From assembly GCA_002205965.3 (NCBI GenBank), contig NADL03000021.1:124001-188000 (forward strand): a DNA stretch of 64,000 nucleotides, given 5' to 3'. The notes below the pieces were generated by a model. That model saw only the letters and a list, made by a program, of their open reading frames with translations. It made no database searches and was not told the origin of the DNA. Shown one piece after another: positions 21,770-34,482 of the stretch; positions within the stretch are counted from its first letter, which is position 1; each line of letters starts with the position of its first letter. A program made the position numbers and the translations under genes. Source of the DNA: Kappaphycus alvarezii (Eukaryota > Rhodophyta > Florideophyceae > Gigartinales > Solieriaceae).

Positions 21770-22020
21770 GATTGCAAGCCACACGTTCCTTCACTCGATC
21801 CTTGCGATCTACTTCTCTCTACCGACTCCTATCTTCATGGTCCTATTCCATTCTCTCCTCAGCCTCGAACCAAAGCTGCTCCAAACTTAGTTTCTCCCCT
21901 TCCAGTACGCACTGCTCCTTTTCGCTGTCTCTCAGTAGACTGCCACACCGCTCCATCTCTCCTTCATACAAATGCCCATGGTTAGCCATTCGACGCTTCT
22001 TCTTCCTCGGACCATTCTAT
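21770..22020 (-). pseudogene. Probable coiled-coil C-terminus of the transposon partner protein
   Basis: On minus, short open stretches rich in Glu, Lys and Arg (SLLRDSEKEQCVLEGEKLSL, then LEQLWFEAEERME) predict a charged coiled coil. Such tails are common in Myb-like accessory proteins of PIF/Harbinger elements, and it faces the transposase at 20.9-21.6 kb tail-to-tail. No DNA-binding domain is seen further upstream, so the call is tentative. Confidence 0.3.
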
Positions 22021-24342
22021 AAATAATGATAACGATTAAAATTCTTGTCGCAAGTAGTTTCACTACAGTAAGTTAATTGACTCCTCTATGCAGTTTATTT
22101 CTTTAGGCGCTTTATGATGTGCCCGCTTATTTCTCGAATTATACCACTGAGCAGCTTCAATGGTGCCAACACCGAAACCAAAGTTTCGTTCTTAAAGCGC
22201 AGCATCTAGCACAACACGGAATTCATGCTTACAATTAATTTATTTACATTCTATAAACACGGTGTATTCAGATACTATTCAATGGAAAATGCGATTGGTA
22301 GACGCTATCTACAGTGTGCTTGGTATTACAGTTTCCTTTTACAGTACAATAGACGGCCCTGAACTGTTCAATACCATTCATGGGCAACCCGAAAAATCTG
22401 TATGGATAGTTTTTGCGTACCGAGTAGCAAAACCAGGCCTAGATAATAATCGAAAAACAATCCTTAGATGGATTAAGAAATTTTTCTTTCCGAAACGAGT
22501 GGATTCAATATCGCCGAGTGAAACGCTCAGCAGTTTTCGAGGACTTTGAAAACCAAGCTTGCAGAGCCCAAATTTCAATTCCATCTCAAATCTGGATGTA
22601 AGATACACATACTGTAGCAAAGTAAGGCAAATTTTTAGGATGAATTCCTTGGTTTCGGAGAAGCTCCATAATTTTGTGAAAATTATTCTGTTCTAAAAAG
22701 GTAGTGCTGTACTTCATACTTCATCCAAATACTACGGCAAACTCATGCAAATTCTTGCAGATAGAGTGGTGCCGGGAACTTTTGTACAGAAGCAGTAAAC
22801 AGTTACTGCAGTAAATAGAGTACTTTAAAACCCCTGTTGTCATGAAGAACTGGTGAAAGCGCTTGTTTGGCAGCCCGGAGCTACTCGATTCCTTCCCATC
22901 CTTCGGACAAGCAGGATACGTTCTGAAAATCCTCCAGGGGAGCAAAGTTGAGTATAGGGGGGTTCCGGTCAGATTTCGCCAACCCATGGACGGCGGCCAG
23001 TTTGCCTTAATAGATGAACGCGCCAGAATCTAATTCTCTTGAGCGGCAAATTTCCAACCTTACGAGGCTCGAACGGATCCCATGGCGGCAACTAGCTTGG
23101 ACTTCCACTCCATCAAACCAATAGAGTCGACAACGGAATCACTTCCGCATGAACTACAGATCACTTTCTAAAGCAGAAGCGGCTAGTGGTATCCGTCACC
23201 CCTACCGCCGTCGATCATTCCAAGAACCTTCCTTCACGGCAGAAGCTGCCAAATAATACCAGAGTAGCAAAGCTGGGCAGCTGCATGGGACTTGTAACTA
23301 GACAAAGTGAACCAAATCGGAGCTTATGGATGGCTTCAATATCCCAGACAGGCATCACTTGTCCCATCACTGTCAAGCTCTCTTTCGACAGAAAATGGTC
23401 AAAAACAGGATACTACTCATGTAAAAGACACAAACCCGTTTAGAAGTGACCTACTACCACACGGAGTACACTACGAAAAGGGGGAAAGATCCGCCTCCAT
23501 GTAGAACCGGACGTAAATCCGCACGATCATCGCCATCGTCGCCTATAATTGTCATATTTAAGAACAATTTTATCTAAAGAAGGATTATGTTACGTAACCT
23601 TACTGATTTGTATCTTACAACAACTCTCGTACACTAAATGAAGCGATCAAAGATTAGAACACGTTGACGCATCTCTCACAATCGAGCGACTCAACCTCAT
23701 CTTATTTGGTACGCAACCCGGAGCGTAATAATACCTTATGCCCGTACTTCAGTACCTTGGTGATGCTTTTTTGCCAGCACGAAAGCCAATTCCTTTGTAC
23801 TGATCAAACGCGCCGGACAGTGCTTCCTCTTCACCGTTGACTGCAGCGACGACTTCTTTGTATCGAAGAACTACCATACTCTTCTCGGGGAGTTCATTCA
23901 AGTCGTGAAAGCCAAGTATGGAGCCGGCCTCAAACGAAAGAGGTTCAGCTCCATGTGCATAGGTTGGTAGATAATACGAGTCACGCACAACTCTGTGTTC
24001 TCACAGCAGCTCCACCTCGCTTCCCATACCCTTAAGCAGGCCGGCATGGTATCGTCTAATGGAAAAACCACCCCGTACCCTTCAGTCACGCTTCTCCACC
24101 ACCGGAACCAATAGAACCTTGCATCCACAGCCAGCACTGCAAATATTGCCAACTGGTCGACGACTTGCACTGCCTCGCCGATAGCACCCAAAAAGACCTA
24201 TCCTTCGCGACGGAGAAACTTGGAGCAGCAGGCCATGAAACAACCCACCGTAACTTTGTTCAGCCCAACATAGCTCTGCGATACCTTCGTTCTCGTCAGG
24301 ACCATAGGCTCTTTTAAAAACCATACCAAGATTACTGCCCAA
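22021..24342 (-). other. AT-rich stretch with unassigned minus-strand open frames
   Basis: At 22721-22987 the minus strand reads RFHQFFMTTG within a context that could be a remnant of a Ty1/copia RT (the W..RF..FF...GF block), but no catalytic motif follows. At 23749-24342 two overlapping minus frames of higher GC contain LGSNLGMVFKRAYGPDENEG and SFEAGSILGFHDLNELPEKS. I recognise no family in them. They may be decayed retroelement gag or unknown protein. Confidence 0.25.
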
Positions 24343-26555
24343 ATGTATCTGTCAGACTCTGAATGACTCCAACTGGGCCAAAGACAGAGCGGATCGAAAA
24401 TACAACTCAGATGCGGCGGTTTATTTTAACGAATGTCTAATCGCTTCTTTCCTATAGTGAAACTCGCGTGAGAGACCACGCAAGGAGTTAGACCGCTACC
24501 AGTCTCAAGTGATGATATATAGGGAATGTCTAAAGACGAAAAGGGGCTTTGTTATCACTATCGACCTAAAAATACAACAAAGAACCAGAAAACTGGATTG
24601 AAAGAGATTTACGAGGACGAGTAGCGATTTACGAACACTTGAGCTTGGTAGAAACTGATGTGCAAGGGAATAGTTTCCACTATAAAACAGGCAAATCGAG
24701 TAATTTAGTACGCACAAGAGCAAATCCGTGGGGGAGATTCCCAGACGGCAGTATCGTTCATTAAAAAGGGGGTGACCAGTTAGTGAGGATGTCCGTAGCC
24801 AGACTCTATTCGGGGGATCGTGCCAAGGCCGAATTCCTGGTCGAAGCTAAAGGCCGAGGGTTCCGCCATTTCCTGCCAAAATAGCTTCACTGTAGAAGTA
24901 TTTTCGATAGACTAAGTAGGAGAGTATTACAAAGGTTTATTGAGGAGAAAGGAGACGTAATAACATTAAAATAGAGGAATACTTAAAATTAGGGAAAGTA
25001 AATTGGAATGTTGACACAGCGAGCGGTGTTCAATTTGGTCAGGAGAATGGTGGTAACACGATCCACTTGGTTCAGAGGCGGCTGCCTGCCTCGCTGGGCT
25101 AGGGGTCGGAGTTCCTCTACGGTAAATCATGGCAGTTCCTTAGAGTAGATCTTAAGCGTAAGTACCATCCGGTTAGACTGAATGAAACCAATTTCCGTTA
25201 CTTACAAAAAACATCACAAAATGCGTTCACACTGTGCTAGATTTTCGAGCTCTGATCAAATGCTGTGATCAACCCTCACTGCAGTAACATCGAATGGAGC
25301 AAGTCTTCGGCTGATTCTGAGAATATTTCCATGCACTTCTAAATGACCCAAGTAGTCTTCGTTCTTCGCCTCGTACACGAGTTAGATATCTATCCTGCAC
25401 TGACTTCAGAGGCCCTATTACACAATATGCACACCTTCGAGATGCTCCACTTTGCTTATTTAACTATGCACTGGAAATTTATTGGCCTACGACAATTCAG
25501 TATGCTGAATTAGCTGAAAAGTTACTATATTCGCCTTCGTAAAGTTTAATTTTCGAACGTTCTCGCGACACATTCCCGAAACCTTTTCGATGGGGTTTTT
25601 CTAAGACTTCAAGTACCGCCTAGGTATTATTCAGGCTTAGCAATATCATTGTATATACTGTCAAACATGCTTCAGCTGCACCAAGTCCAAGGCAGTCAAA
25701 CTTACAGTAATACATTGGTACCTGATTAGAAAAAAATACGAATACCGTCGGCGCACGTCCGTCGGCAACAAGAATAAAGGGTCACAAGACAACTTTTACC
25801 TTGGTCGTCCTCACGCTCTCAAATTGCAGAATTAGAACTTGGCAATTTTATTAGTGCAGTACTGTACTTCCCAAGCATTACGGTATACCGAAGCATGGAG
25901 TAATTTTAAAATACCTTGAATGTATATATAAAGCTGTTAAAGTTATACTATATGATGAATTTCAAGGATTAATTTGCATATTCTGAGCTACGAATTGATA
26001 ATTAGGAGTTTACGACAAGAAAAGTCGACCAGAATTCTGCATTGGTTCTTGTACACGTGTAAAATTGTCATGCAAATTGCATTATTCTGCCATTCGGCCG
26101 TGACGAACATTTCAGAATTTCCAGTTTTTTGTGAAGTTGATTCTGCTGTTAGCGAGCGATTATTTGCGCCAATCACATGGAATACGATTCCAGTAACTGA
26201 AAAAAAAATGCGCAAGAAAAAACTGCCCTGTCCTGCTTGCCTCTCAACATCATGGAAATACCATTGCATTGAAAAGTTGCCTCCGCCTCATACTTGGTTT
26301 GTCTTCTGTCCAACACGCAAGAACCTCTTTCAACGACCCAATCCATCGACGTGTTCTCCTCTTTTGTGAACTTACATGCATTTGAGGAGTAAAAATCTAA
26401 TCGTAGAAAACATTTCACTCATGCGAAAGATCTAATTCTGAATCGATAAGTAGCAGAAGCTCGAACTCACATTTTACCCAATATCAAAATCGTCAACCTT
26501 TCGAAGAAGGCGCTTCCAAGGCAAATTATACTAAAACGCTTGGGGCGACTGTTAC
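24343..26555. other. AT-rich spacer, nothing recognised
   Basis: Only short open frames without domain signatures are present. Probably old transposon debris. Confidence 0.4.
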
Positions 26556-27119
26556 GTGAAAAGACAAAAAGACAGGTGTAGGCGTCTTCAGTTGCGCTCC
26601 GACCAAAATGATAGGACAGAGGCTTCTATTTTTAGTGTACATGGGGAATTTGGTGAAATTGAAGAGCTCTTGAGCGCTGTGGGTGAGGCCCGCAAGTACA
26701 TGGAAGGAGAAAGTGATGCGAAAAGGGAGGAATTAATAGAAATAGATGCGAATAAGGAGCGTTTGGATGCGAAACTGGGAGATTCACCAGTAAGTAGACA
26801 AGTCGATAATCAATGTACAACGGACTGCAGCGCCAGTGAGGAAGAAACTGAGGGCAGTGACGAGAATTTTTCGCGTCAGCGACAAGACAATTGTTTTAAA
26901 TCCAGGACTTATGCTTTCTTTGGATACATGGCGCAATTGGCACAGATATTGGAAAAGGGAGATGCGCAGATATATCAGTTGGAACGCGATAAGATTCAAC
27001 TTGACAGGGAGTGTTTTGAGATAGAGAAGATGGAAAGGAAGGAGTTTCTAAGAAAATGCGACTTGAACCGTATTAAAGGGCATTTTGAGCGTGAAGAAAC
27101 GAGTGTTTTGGAACCGTAA
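26556..27119 (+). CDS. Coiled-coil protein, probably transposon-derived
   Basis: One unbroken 187-codon frame encodes a highly charged, helix-prone protein: EIEELLSAVGEARKYMEGES (about residue 33), a Ser/Glu-rich acidic middle (SEEETEGSDENF), then MAQLAQILEKGDAQIYQLER and DKIQLDRECFEIEKMERKEF (residues 125-170). This is the look of C-terminal coiled coils of Myb-like accessory proteins of Harbinger-type transposons, but the DNA-binding part is absent. No ATG is needed if it is an internal fragment. It is among the few long frames here without a break. The function is unknown. Confidence 0.4.
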   Translation: MKRQKDRCRRLQLRSDQNDRTEASIFSVHGEFGEIEELLSAVGEARKYMEGESDAKREELIEIDANKERLDAKLGDSPVSRQVDNQCTTDCSASEEETEGSDENFSRQRQDNCFKSRTYAFFGYMAQLAQILEKGDAQIYQLERDKIQLDRECFEIEKMERKEFLRKCDLNRIKGHFEREETSVLEP

Positions 27120-28796
27120 AAGTTTCGATTAATGATTGAGATGGCGGGAAAGACCTTCGAGACAGACAAATGTGCAAATAATCGTACTGAAGATGCTTAG
27201 CTTTTATTTATACTGTCACATTTATCTTCATATCAGTAATTTTTTTACCAGCGATGTCAAGTCTATGCAGCCTGTGGAACCTACGAAACCCTTAACTTAT
27301 TCTTTCTGTGCTACTCCTCGCTTGTTTTCGTTACCTCTCCACGATAGAAAATCGTCGAGCGTCTGCGGAATGAATTTGAAGTATGAAAATATAGTTCCCA
27401 TGAAGGAAACATAGAACGTTAGTGAGAAATGCGGTCATTAGGTAATGAATGCTATGTGAAGCCTCTGTGATTTTTAGCTTGCGCTTGAAATCAATGCTTG
27501 TCCAGTTTTTTTGATTGAAAATTCACAAAGCAATGATCAGAACCTTATAAATTTCCATAAGGACTGCTGCCTGCTCTTCTGACAGTGAATATACCTGAAA
27601 TTGGACTCAAAAGTAAGACTTCTGACTATTTACGGAGCCTCTATAGATTCAACTGAGTAATGCTGATTAACAACATCTCTTCCCGCGTATCATTTCTATC
27701 AAAGAGACTATAAAGTGTCCAGTCATGTCGGTGGCCTTCTTCAGGTCCATAAATGCCATTAGTTGTGGTTATTTTCTGAAATTTAAGTGTGCGTTACCTA
27801 TTTTGACCATTGTAGATCACAATTTTCTCTAAGACCGATAAAATTGTCCGGAGCACTCGTATTTTCGTAAATTGCATCGACATATCTACTGTGTTTTGAG
27901 CCAAGTAAGGCTTGAAGAGATCAATTATAACGAGTTATCCGTATTCCTTTCTCATGTGGTCGGCAGTTTCCAGAATATCTGGGACGGTTTGAAGCTGTGA
28001 TTCCCAAAAAAAATCTTGACGTCTCTCCATCGAAATGGAGGAGCTAATCTGTGTAGTAAAACTGCCAAGGACGGGAACAGAGTTGTAGAATATTGGTTTC
28101 AATTTGTGACGTACAAATCACAACAGAGTCTTGGCGCCAAACTCTGCATTTCCAGATCGGTGAATCTGAACATCGAGGACAGTCATGATTACTCAGGGAC
28201 GCGAAAGATGCCTTGAAATGTAGCATCGCGATGTGTCCTGGAAGTTCGGAATTCATGTAATATTCGCTCTTATGCTTAACATACACGTTAATGTAGTCAT
28301 TAAAGTCCTGTTATTAGGTTTTATGGAACTTTTGCGCCGGTGCCAAAGCAAAGAGAGAATCATTCTCCAAGCCTTGAGCTGGTTGAGTACAAATTATTTT
28401 GGATTAGCGTTTCTGACAAACCACAGTCATTTTTTTGCACCTTTGGGTTTGAGAAAAAGTTTGAGGACTACCCTTCCGGGTATTACGTACGAGGGTAATA
28501 CTCGGGTGAGTTTTTCATGTCCAACCGTAAAGAATTTTTATAATCTCACGTGCATTTCCGATTTGAAAATTTTACAGTGTTTATTTATAGAGAACATTGC
28601 TCAAGTGATACAAAAGTGAACTTTACCGTAAACTCTATGATGATGAGTTCAACAATTTGTAATTTGTAATTTTTGTTTCTTTGTAACTTTCAGTAAATAG
28701 GATGAAAATAATCTAAACGTGATTCGAAACTATAGTAGAAAAAAGTTCTCACATATCATGAACACTATAGTTCCTATATCGCACATTTAACGCAAT
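27120..28796. other. AT-rich spacer with a possible LINE RT trace
   Basis: At about 27700-27800 the minus strand reads LMAFMDLKKATDMTGHFIVS, which resembles RT motif A of LINE elements (F.DL.KAFD.V). No other RT block is secure nearby. Otherwise only short frames. Confidence 0.25.
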
Positions 28797-28801
28797 CATT
28801 A

Positions 28802-28992
28802 TGTAGCGCGCAGTGGTGGCGAGGCACAAAATGGAAGATGAACGTGGACGTGGGGTCGCCGCCGCCGGACGAGACCAGCTCGACGGCGCGGCTGTGTAAT
28901 TTATTCAGTGGAGAGCACACAAGTTGCAGCCAACGCTTCAACGTGTAGCCTGCTTCTCACTGCGCCTTGCAAGAGGATCCACTCCATTCACA
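28802..28992 (-). repeat. 3' LTR of the copia element
   Basis: On minus it starts TGTGAATG and ends GCGCTACA, a TG...CA terminus. It shares TGTAGCGCGCAGTGGTGG, CCGGACGAGACCAGCTCG and TGTAATTTATTCAGTG (plus-strand reading) with the 5' LTR at 34483-34675. Confidence 0.8.
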
Positions 28993-29480
28993 CCATCCGT
29001 AAAGGCGTAATGGCGGACTTAACTACTTCACTACTATGTGGGCTTCATTCACTAACACACCTAACGTAGAAACAATTATAGATTTGTTCCCTACAAACAT
29101 ATTTTTCCCGACTTAGATTTTTCAGCTAAGATGAGCCGTGGTGGCATAAAACTTAGAACTCATATCACTTGGTCAAGATAAAAAACGAATCAACAGGCAT
29201 AATTGAGAGACAAAGTTAACACAGAAAGTAACCACACCTGTAAACTCCCTAACCCATACATATCCTTCAAAAAAACCCTGTGGGGAAAAATCAAGCAAAT
29301 TACCTTGGAAAAAAACGGAGAAGGATTTCGGTGCGCAGTATAACCTCATTCAAAAAAATACATGAACACTCAATATTCTCAACGAAGAAAACAAAAACAA
29401 AAACGTTGCGTAGGAAATTTAGTGTACTTAGTTTCCAACAAATCGATCGCTTTAGAAGGAATCCAATTTCATTCGGCTGA

Positions 29481-29876
29481 TCATCTCTTTATATTAGTGA
29501 AAGATGCACAACTTGTCAATATTTCAGCCACCTGTAAAATCCCGGGGATGTATTGGATGTTCTCAATCCTTTCCCTACACAGGTCTCGCACATGGTGCAT
29601 TTTCAAGTTAAACTTATTGTTCCGATCACATACTTGAGGGGTCGAGGTCAATGAAAGAGCAGCCGAGCTATCCACCATAATTTGCTTGGGCTCAAACCAG
29701 AGCTTTTCGCTCCAAGGCCGCTGGTGTGCGCATTTCCAAAACAACTTGCGAATCCAAATTGCGCCTTTCGCAAAAGTAGGAAGCGAAGTATACTCAGCCT
29801 CTGCAGACGAAAGTGCTGTTGAGTGTTTGCCTCTTTGACTTCGAGTGGATTTTTGTATCGTTAACGACGATAACAT
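29481..29876 (-). pseudogene. Copia RNase H domain
   Basis: The minus strand encodes STALSSAEAEYTSL (the ALSSxEAEY block), IMVDSSAALSL (the Asp block) and FNLKMHHVRDL (the H..R block), followed by IQYIPGILQVAEILT. These are the standard copia RNase H signatures. The segment lies in one frame, separated from the RT by about 250 bp that contain a tandem duplication. Confidence 0.8.
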
Positions 29877-30052
29877 ACCCAGTCATAGACTTTCCCGTGT
29901 CAAAACATACCGCCCAATCGGCGTCAACGTACGCAAGAAGAGATACCCGGGACTGGGATGGCATGAATGAAAACGCAAACCGAGTTGCAGCGTACCAGCC
30001 AAGTATCTGAATGCTTGCATAAGTAGAGATAGTTGCCGCCAGCTAGTATTAT

Positions 30053-30200
30053 AGAGGTAATTCTACAGCGACGAGATTGGGTTAGATAGGTCCGGTATGG
30101 TTGGTATAGCTATAAAACCCCTAATCGCTAGGATTATGAGGGTAATTTTACAGCGAAGAGATTGGGTAAGATAGCCGGACCTATGTACGGTATGGTTGAT
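30053..30200. repeat. Imperfect tandem duplication inside the copia pol
   Basis: GAGGTAATTCTACAGCGACG (30053) and GAGGGTAATTTTACAGCGAA (30137) begin two copies about 84 bp apart. Both continue with AGATTGGGT.AGATAG and end in GGTATGGTTG. They interrupt pol between RT and RNase H. Confidence 0.7.
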
Positions 30201-30995
30201 ACCGTATTAGATCGATGCATTGAGAACTTCTTGAGAAGTTGCACGGCGTATCTTTCTTGAGAGTCCTTGATTCCTGCATAAGAACTTTGTATACTACATC
30301 CAATAAAGTACTTCAGTTCTCCGTAGGGCTCAATGTGGAACTTTGCAGCCAATTTATCTTTGAAAGAGTTGAGAAGTTGTAAATTTTTGGACGTAAATGC
30401 AAAGTGGTCCACGATAATTGCGATGAGAATGAAGATCTCCTTAGATAGATACATGAATATGCGAGATTCAATGGAGGAGGTGACAAACTTCCATGATAAC
30501 AGCATATCCGAGAAAGTTTAGCCCCAGAATAATTCCTGTCTGCACTGCTGCATACAGTGAGTTAAAGAGTTTGCAAACGTGACCAGGCTTTTCGGGTATA
30601 CCAGATGAGTTTATTGGCTTTTCCATGATGATTGGGACGCTGAGTTTTCCATGAAGATATGCGTTTGAAATATCTGCTCCTTCCAAGAACAGATCGTTCG
30701 TAGTGCGAATGAGGGAAGAATGCGTAGGGTTTCATAGCATGCCACTGGTGCATAAGTGTTGAGAGCGTCAAAGTTGATGAAGGGCTTCTGTTCGTCTCCC
30801 CGTAGGCAACAGCGTGCTTTCTTCAAGAACTTCTTCCGTATTCCGTCGAGCACATTTTCCGTCAAGCCAAATGTAGGGTACAGGCTTCATTCTCTGTTCG
30901 CGTGGAACAAATTCCCAAATTTTGCGCTTAAGCAAGGCGTTAATTTCCCAGTCAATTGCTTCACACCAAGCTGCTGGAAATAGAATAATCATCAA
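30134..30995 (-). pseudogene. Copia reverse transcriptase, inactive
   Basis: Minus-strand pieces in several frames: WCEAIDWEINALLKRKIWEF (W..A...E...L...WE, about 30970), YAPVACYETLRIL, the block ADISNAYLHGKL (about 30675), LFNSLYAAVQTG and GELKYFIGCSI (about 30310). The catalytic YVDD box is replaced by IVDH (about 30410), so the second catalytic Asp is His. Together with the frame breaks, this makes the copy dead. Confidence 0.8.
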
Positions 30996-31566
30996 CAGTA
31001 TTCTTCGAGACCCAGACCATTGGAAGTTTTGCGTGATGGTAGTGAAGGCTTATACAATTTTTTCCTACAAGTTGTGGTCTTCCTCTGCACTAACTTGTAT
31101 TGCTGAAACTTCATCTGTTTAGTGCTGTCTACTTATGCCTTCAACGGGTGTTGAGATACTAAGAAGCGGAGAGGAATTAATAGGCTTGGAGTCCGGATTA
31201 TGGCTGGTTATAACTGAGTTCTTCTCAGGACCATATTATCGCTTGAGATTTGTGTCGCTTTGCATGCCGAAGAAATGTGCAAACACGTATCGAGGTAAGA
31301 AAGTCTTGTTGGAAACGGTTTTGCATCGATAAACGAAAGCGTAGCTCGGTTGTCCAAGCGAAGGACTGTGTGAGATGTCAATCATAGTTGATGGCTTCCA
31401 CTCAAGAATGGGGATCCTTTCCTGAATCCTTGATCATGGAGGCCTGTTGCGTAGCCAGTTCGCATGTTTCATAGCTTCCGCTTAGAAGGACTTATGAAGT
31501 TTAATTGAGAACAGAAGCACACCGGGCCGTGTCTAGTGTTCCTGGATAAGTCTTTCTGCTGCACCA

Positions 31567-32136
31567 TTACTTTCTGATGCGTATGGGAGAGTGCTCCAAG
31601 TGAACACCGTTGAGAAAACAAAACGTCCCTAGTTCCTTGCTTTTATGTCCCCATGCCCCTTCAAGGCAAAAATATTTCAGGCGGTAAACTTTGTTCAGCT
31701 CAAGCTCCGATCTTCGCTTGTACCATTCCAAGTTCATGGTCAAATCACTCTTCTGTTTAAAGAAGAATACTTTGGATTTAGTATTTAAGTGGTCTAGGAT
31801 GGCCAGCGCATACATGAAATCGGAGAGATAAGTCGTGATTTTCTCGGAGACGTCCATTTGTACAAGTTCTAGAGGATGAGGAGTCGAAACCGACTGTGAT
31901 CTTGCATTCAAAGGGTTGCGTTTCATTTTATCACTGAGACAGGGAATACAAGTAAGAGGATCAAGAATTTTGCGCGAGAGATAAGGGACCGAGCTGTTCG
32001 TTTTCGCAAGAGCTTGATACTGATCTGAGTACAGGTGACAAGTTTTTGCATGCCATTCTAGCGCGAGTTCTTTTCGCGTGTTTCCACCGTCCAGAACTAA
32101 GGCCAACATTTCATTTTCGTTTCCAGAGAGTTCCAT
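31567..32136 (-). pseudogene. Copia integrase region
   Basis: A single minus frame carries the zinc-binding HHCC motif (EWHAKTCHLYSDQY, then TCIPC) and the start of the catalytic core (PLELVQMDVSEKIT, then ALAILDHLNTKSKVFFFKQK). The first catalytic Asp is in MDV. A later block with GVHLEHSP resembles the GI.H..S.PY region before the catalytic Glu. The frame ends there. Confidence 0.75.
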
Positions 32137-32742
32137 AACGAACAGACCATTCCAGATCTCTGTTTTACATATGAAATGTCAGTTATCTTTGGGTTCCATA
32201 AAAAAGCAGCCATTGTAGGGGCAAAAAGTTAGCGTGAAGACCACCATAAATTCGACACTCAAAAAAGCAATATAGAGAATATTGGATTGCAAAGCAGCGG
32301 CATGGTATGCTTGCACAATTGTTTCATTGCTTAGGGGATCCATACATGACCCTTTCCAAAAAGTCGAGCAGTACCCGATGCTGCTTGAATAGTTTCTATA
32401 TCGATTCGCTCGTAGCGGATGAATGACTTTCGCGAGTGGAAAAAATGATTAATTTATCCCAAGTAAATAAAAGCATAATCCACTTCATACTGCGATAGAA
32501 GAGCAAAATTGCTTTTGAAGTTTGTAGCTATGTTGTAATTAAATTCAGGTGATGCACTAAAAACGATTGGGGCTGGAGTCATAGTTACTATTTGCATTTT
32601 ACCTTGGTACAGAGCGAGAATTACAGTTCGATTGCCGTTGCCCTCTTTGGTTATGTTGCTGACCGTTTTGAGAAGGGTTGTTATTACGAGAAATATTTTG
32701 GAAGTTCCGTCTGGGACTGTTTCAGGAGCTGTTCTGTGGCTT

Positions 32743-33469
32743 TTAAGATTCATCCCTTTTTCGTTTGTAGCAGTCACGGGCGTAATTAACGCGGCGACCG
32801 CAGTAGTAGCAATTGTTGTCGTCGTGATCTCGATTAGATGTGAACTTGTTCCGGCGATTAAGTCGTTTTCGTCCAGTTCTGTTAACCATAGTTGCCTTTG
32901 GTTGTGAAAGAGATGTGGAGGGCTGCTGTTGTGTGTTATTGGGATTATTACAATGTCCCACTTCAGCTTCAATGTCGTTAACAATTTGATCAAAACTGGC
33001 ATCCGTTAAGTTTGACATCATGGCCAAAGGAGCGAAAGAATCGGGAAGGACTCGAATCAGCTTGGATACTTTCTAATTCTCCGAAATTTATTCATCAAAG
33101 GTTGCTAGTTCACCGACAATTTTCAAGATTGAAGTGACATGTTTTTTTCTAGTCTCCATCGTCTTTAAACATGATTGTGTCCAGGCGATGTATGATATTT
33201 CGCACAGATTGTGTGTTAGACGTATTGTATACGCGCTGGAGTTCATCCCACAATTCCGTAGCAGTTTTATCATCATCATCAACAAAACTGCGAACAAGAG
33301 CAAGAGCGGAGTCTCTGGGACATAAAGTAATTATTCTCTTCGCCCTGACGGACGACTCGAACCAGGACCTGCGAGATCGATTATTCGGATTAAATCCCCC
33401 GGAGCGAGGACTCAACCCGTTGAGAAATGGTCTTCGCGGGGTAAATAGGCCTGCAAACGACGGCGCCAT
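32743..33469 (-). pseudogene. Copia gag with nucleocapsid knuckle
   Basis: Pieces in three frames: the capsid part ATELWDELQRVYNTSNTQSV and RNIIHRLDTI (about 33260), then KKHVTSILKIVGELATFDE (about 33110), then a basic linker and a knuckle CYYCGRRVNYARDC (about 32800). In CX2CX4HX4C the His is replaced by Asn here, another sign of decay. Confidence 0.75.
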
Positions 33470-34482
33470 ATGGTATAGTCGGTCGGAACGTTGAGTTTTT
33501 TAAGCTTGCCCAGTATTCCCTTTTGTGCCCGACATAAGGCAGACATAAGGCAGAGAGAAAAATTATGTAATCACTCTTCTTTAGCAGGAATGGAATCCGC
33601 GAACCAATGAATCAAAAATTCTTCTTCTTCTTATTCGGTGTGTAAACTTAAAAGTGACCGTAGTCTAACCATTGGAGCTAGGCGATCAATGAAGTACGGG
33701 TCCTTGCAACGAAGCAGATAACCCCGCACTACGCCGGTCTAACCTCGCAAGAATATCCTCGAACCTGTTAGATGGCAAGCAGTGTTTAAAAAACCAACCG
33801 AATCCTCGGTGAAGAAGACAAGGAAAAAGATTTTCACAGTGGTTTTAACCCGCCAGATCGCCCAAAGTGAAGAGGATCCGGACAGCCTGTAATAAAATTT
33901 CGAACGAAGCACCACAAACGCAACTAGATCTCAACGCGCATAAATATTGCGCAAAGTTAACCTGCGGTGAACCGTATTATTTGAGGCCAAACGCGATAAA
34001 TACTTTCAAATTAGGGTCTTACGTGAGGTAAATTACATAAGCTGTTACGCAAGAATCTTCATCAATTTTTACTCTTTGCTTGCACAAGACTATGTTCGTG
34101 TGCTATGCCACACATTGTAATAAAATATTGTTATTGATATTAAAATTAAGGCCAGATAGTTGCACAACACCAGCTATTGCAAAAATAATGACCGCACAGG
34201 ATTTAGATCAAACGTAACGCGTAAGCTTGGTAATTTATGAACCGGATTAGACTTGTTACCAATTAAACAGCCATACATAAATCTAAAAATAAGAAGGCAA
34301 AAGTCCATACTGAACGTCAGTAGAGTTCTCAGAGCTGTAACTGCGTCTTCGGACCAGCGGGCTCCTCATTGAACACTCTCCAAAAAGACTAGCTACAATG
34401 TCGCATCGGCTTGCGCGAGACAAAAGATCCTGACAAAAGAGAAAGGGCTGTCAATGGGAGAAAATCTTAAGCGATTCTACCA
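33470..34482 (-). other. Copia 5' leader between LTR and gag
   Basis: About 1 kb without a frame. On minus at 33590-33690 there is a sequence with a tRNA-like A box (TAGCTCCAATGGTTAGAC) and, about 75 bp on, GGTTCGCGGATTCC. Stems do not pair well, so I do not call a tRNA. Confidence 0.4.

Noticed and set aside
33590..33690. Candidate tRNA on minus
   Set aside because: A- and B-box-like sequences are present, but the T-arm and acceptor stems do not pair.
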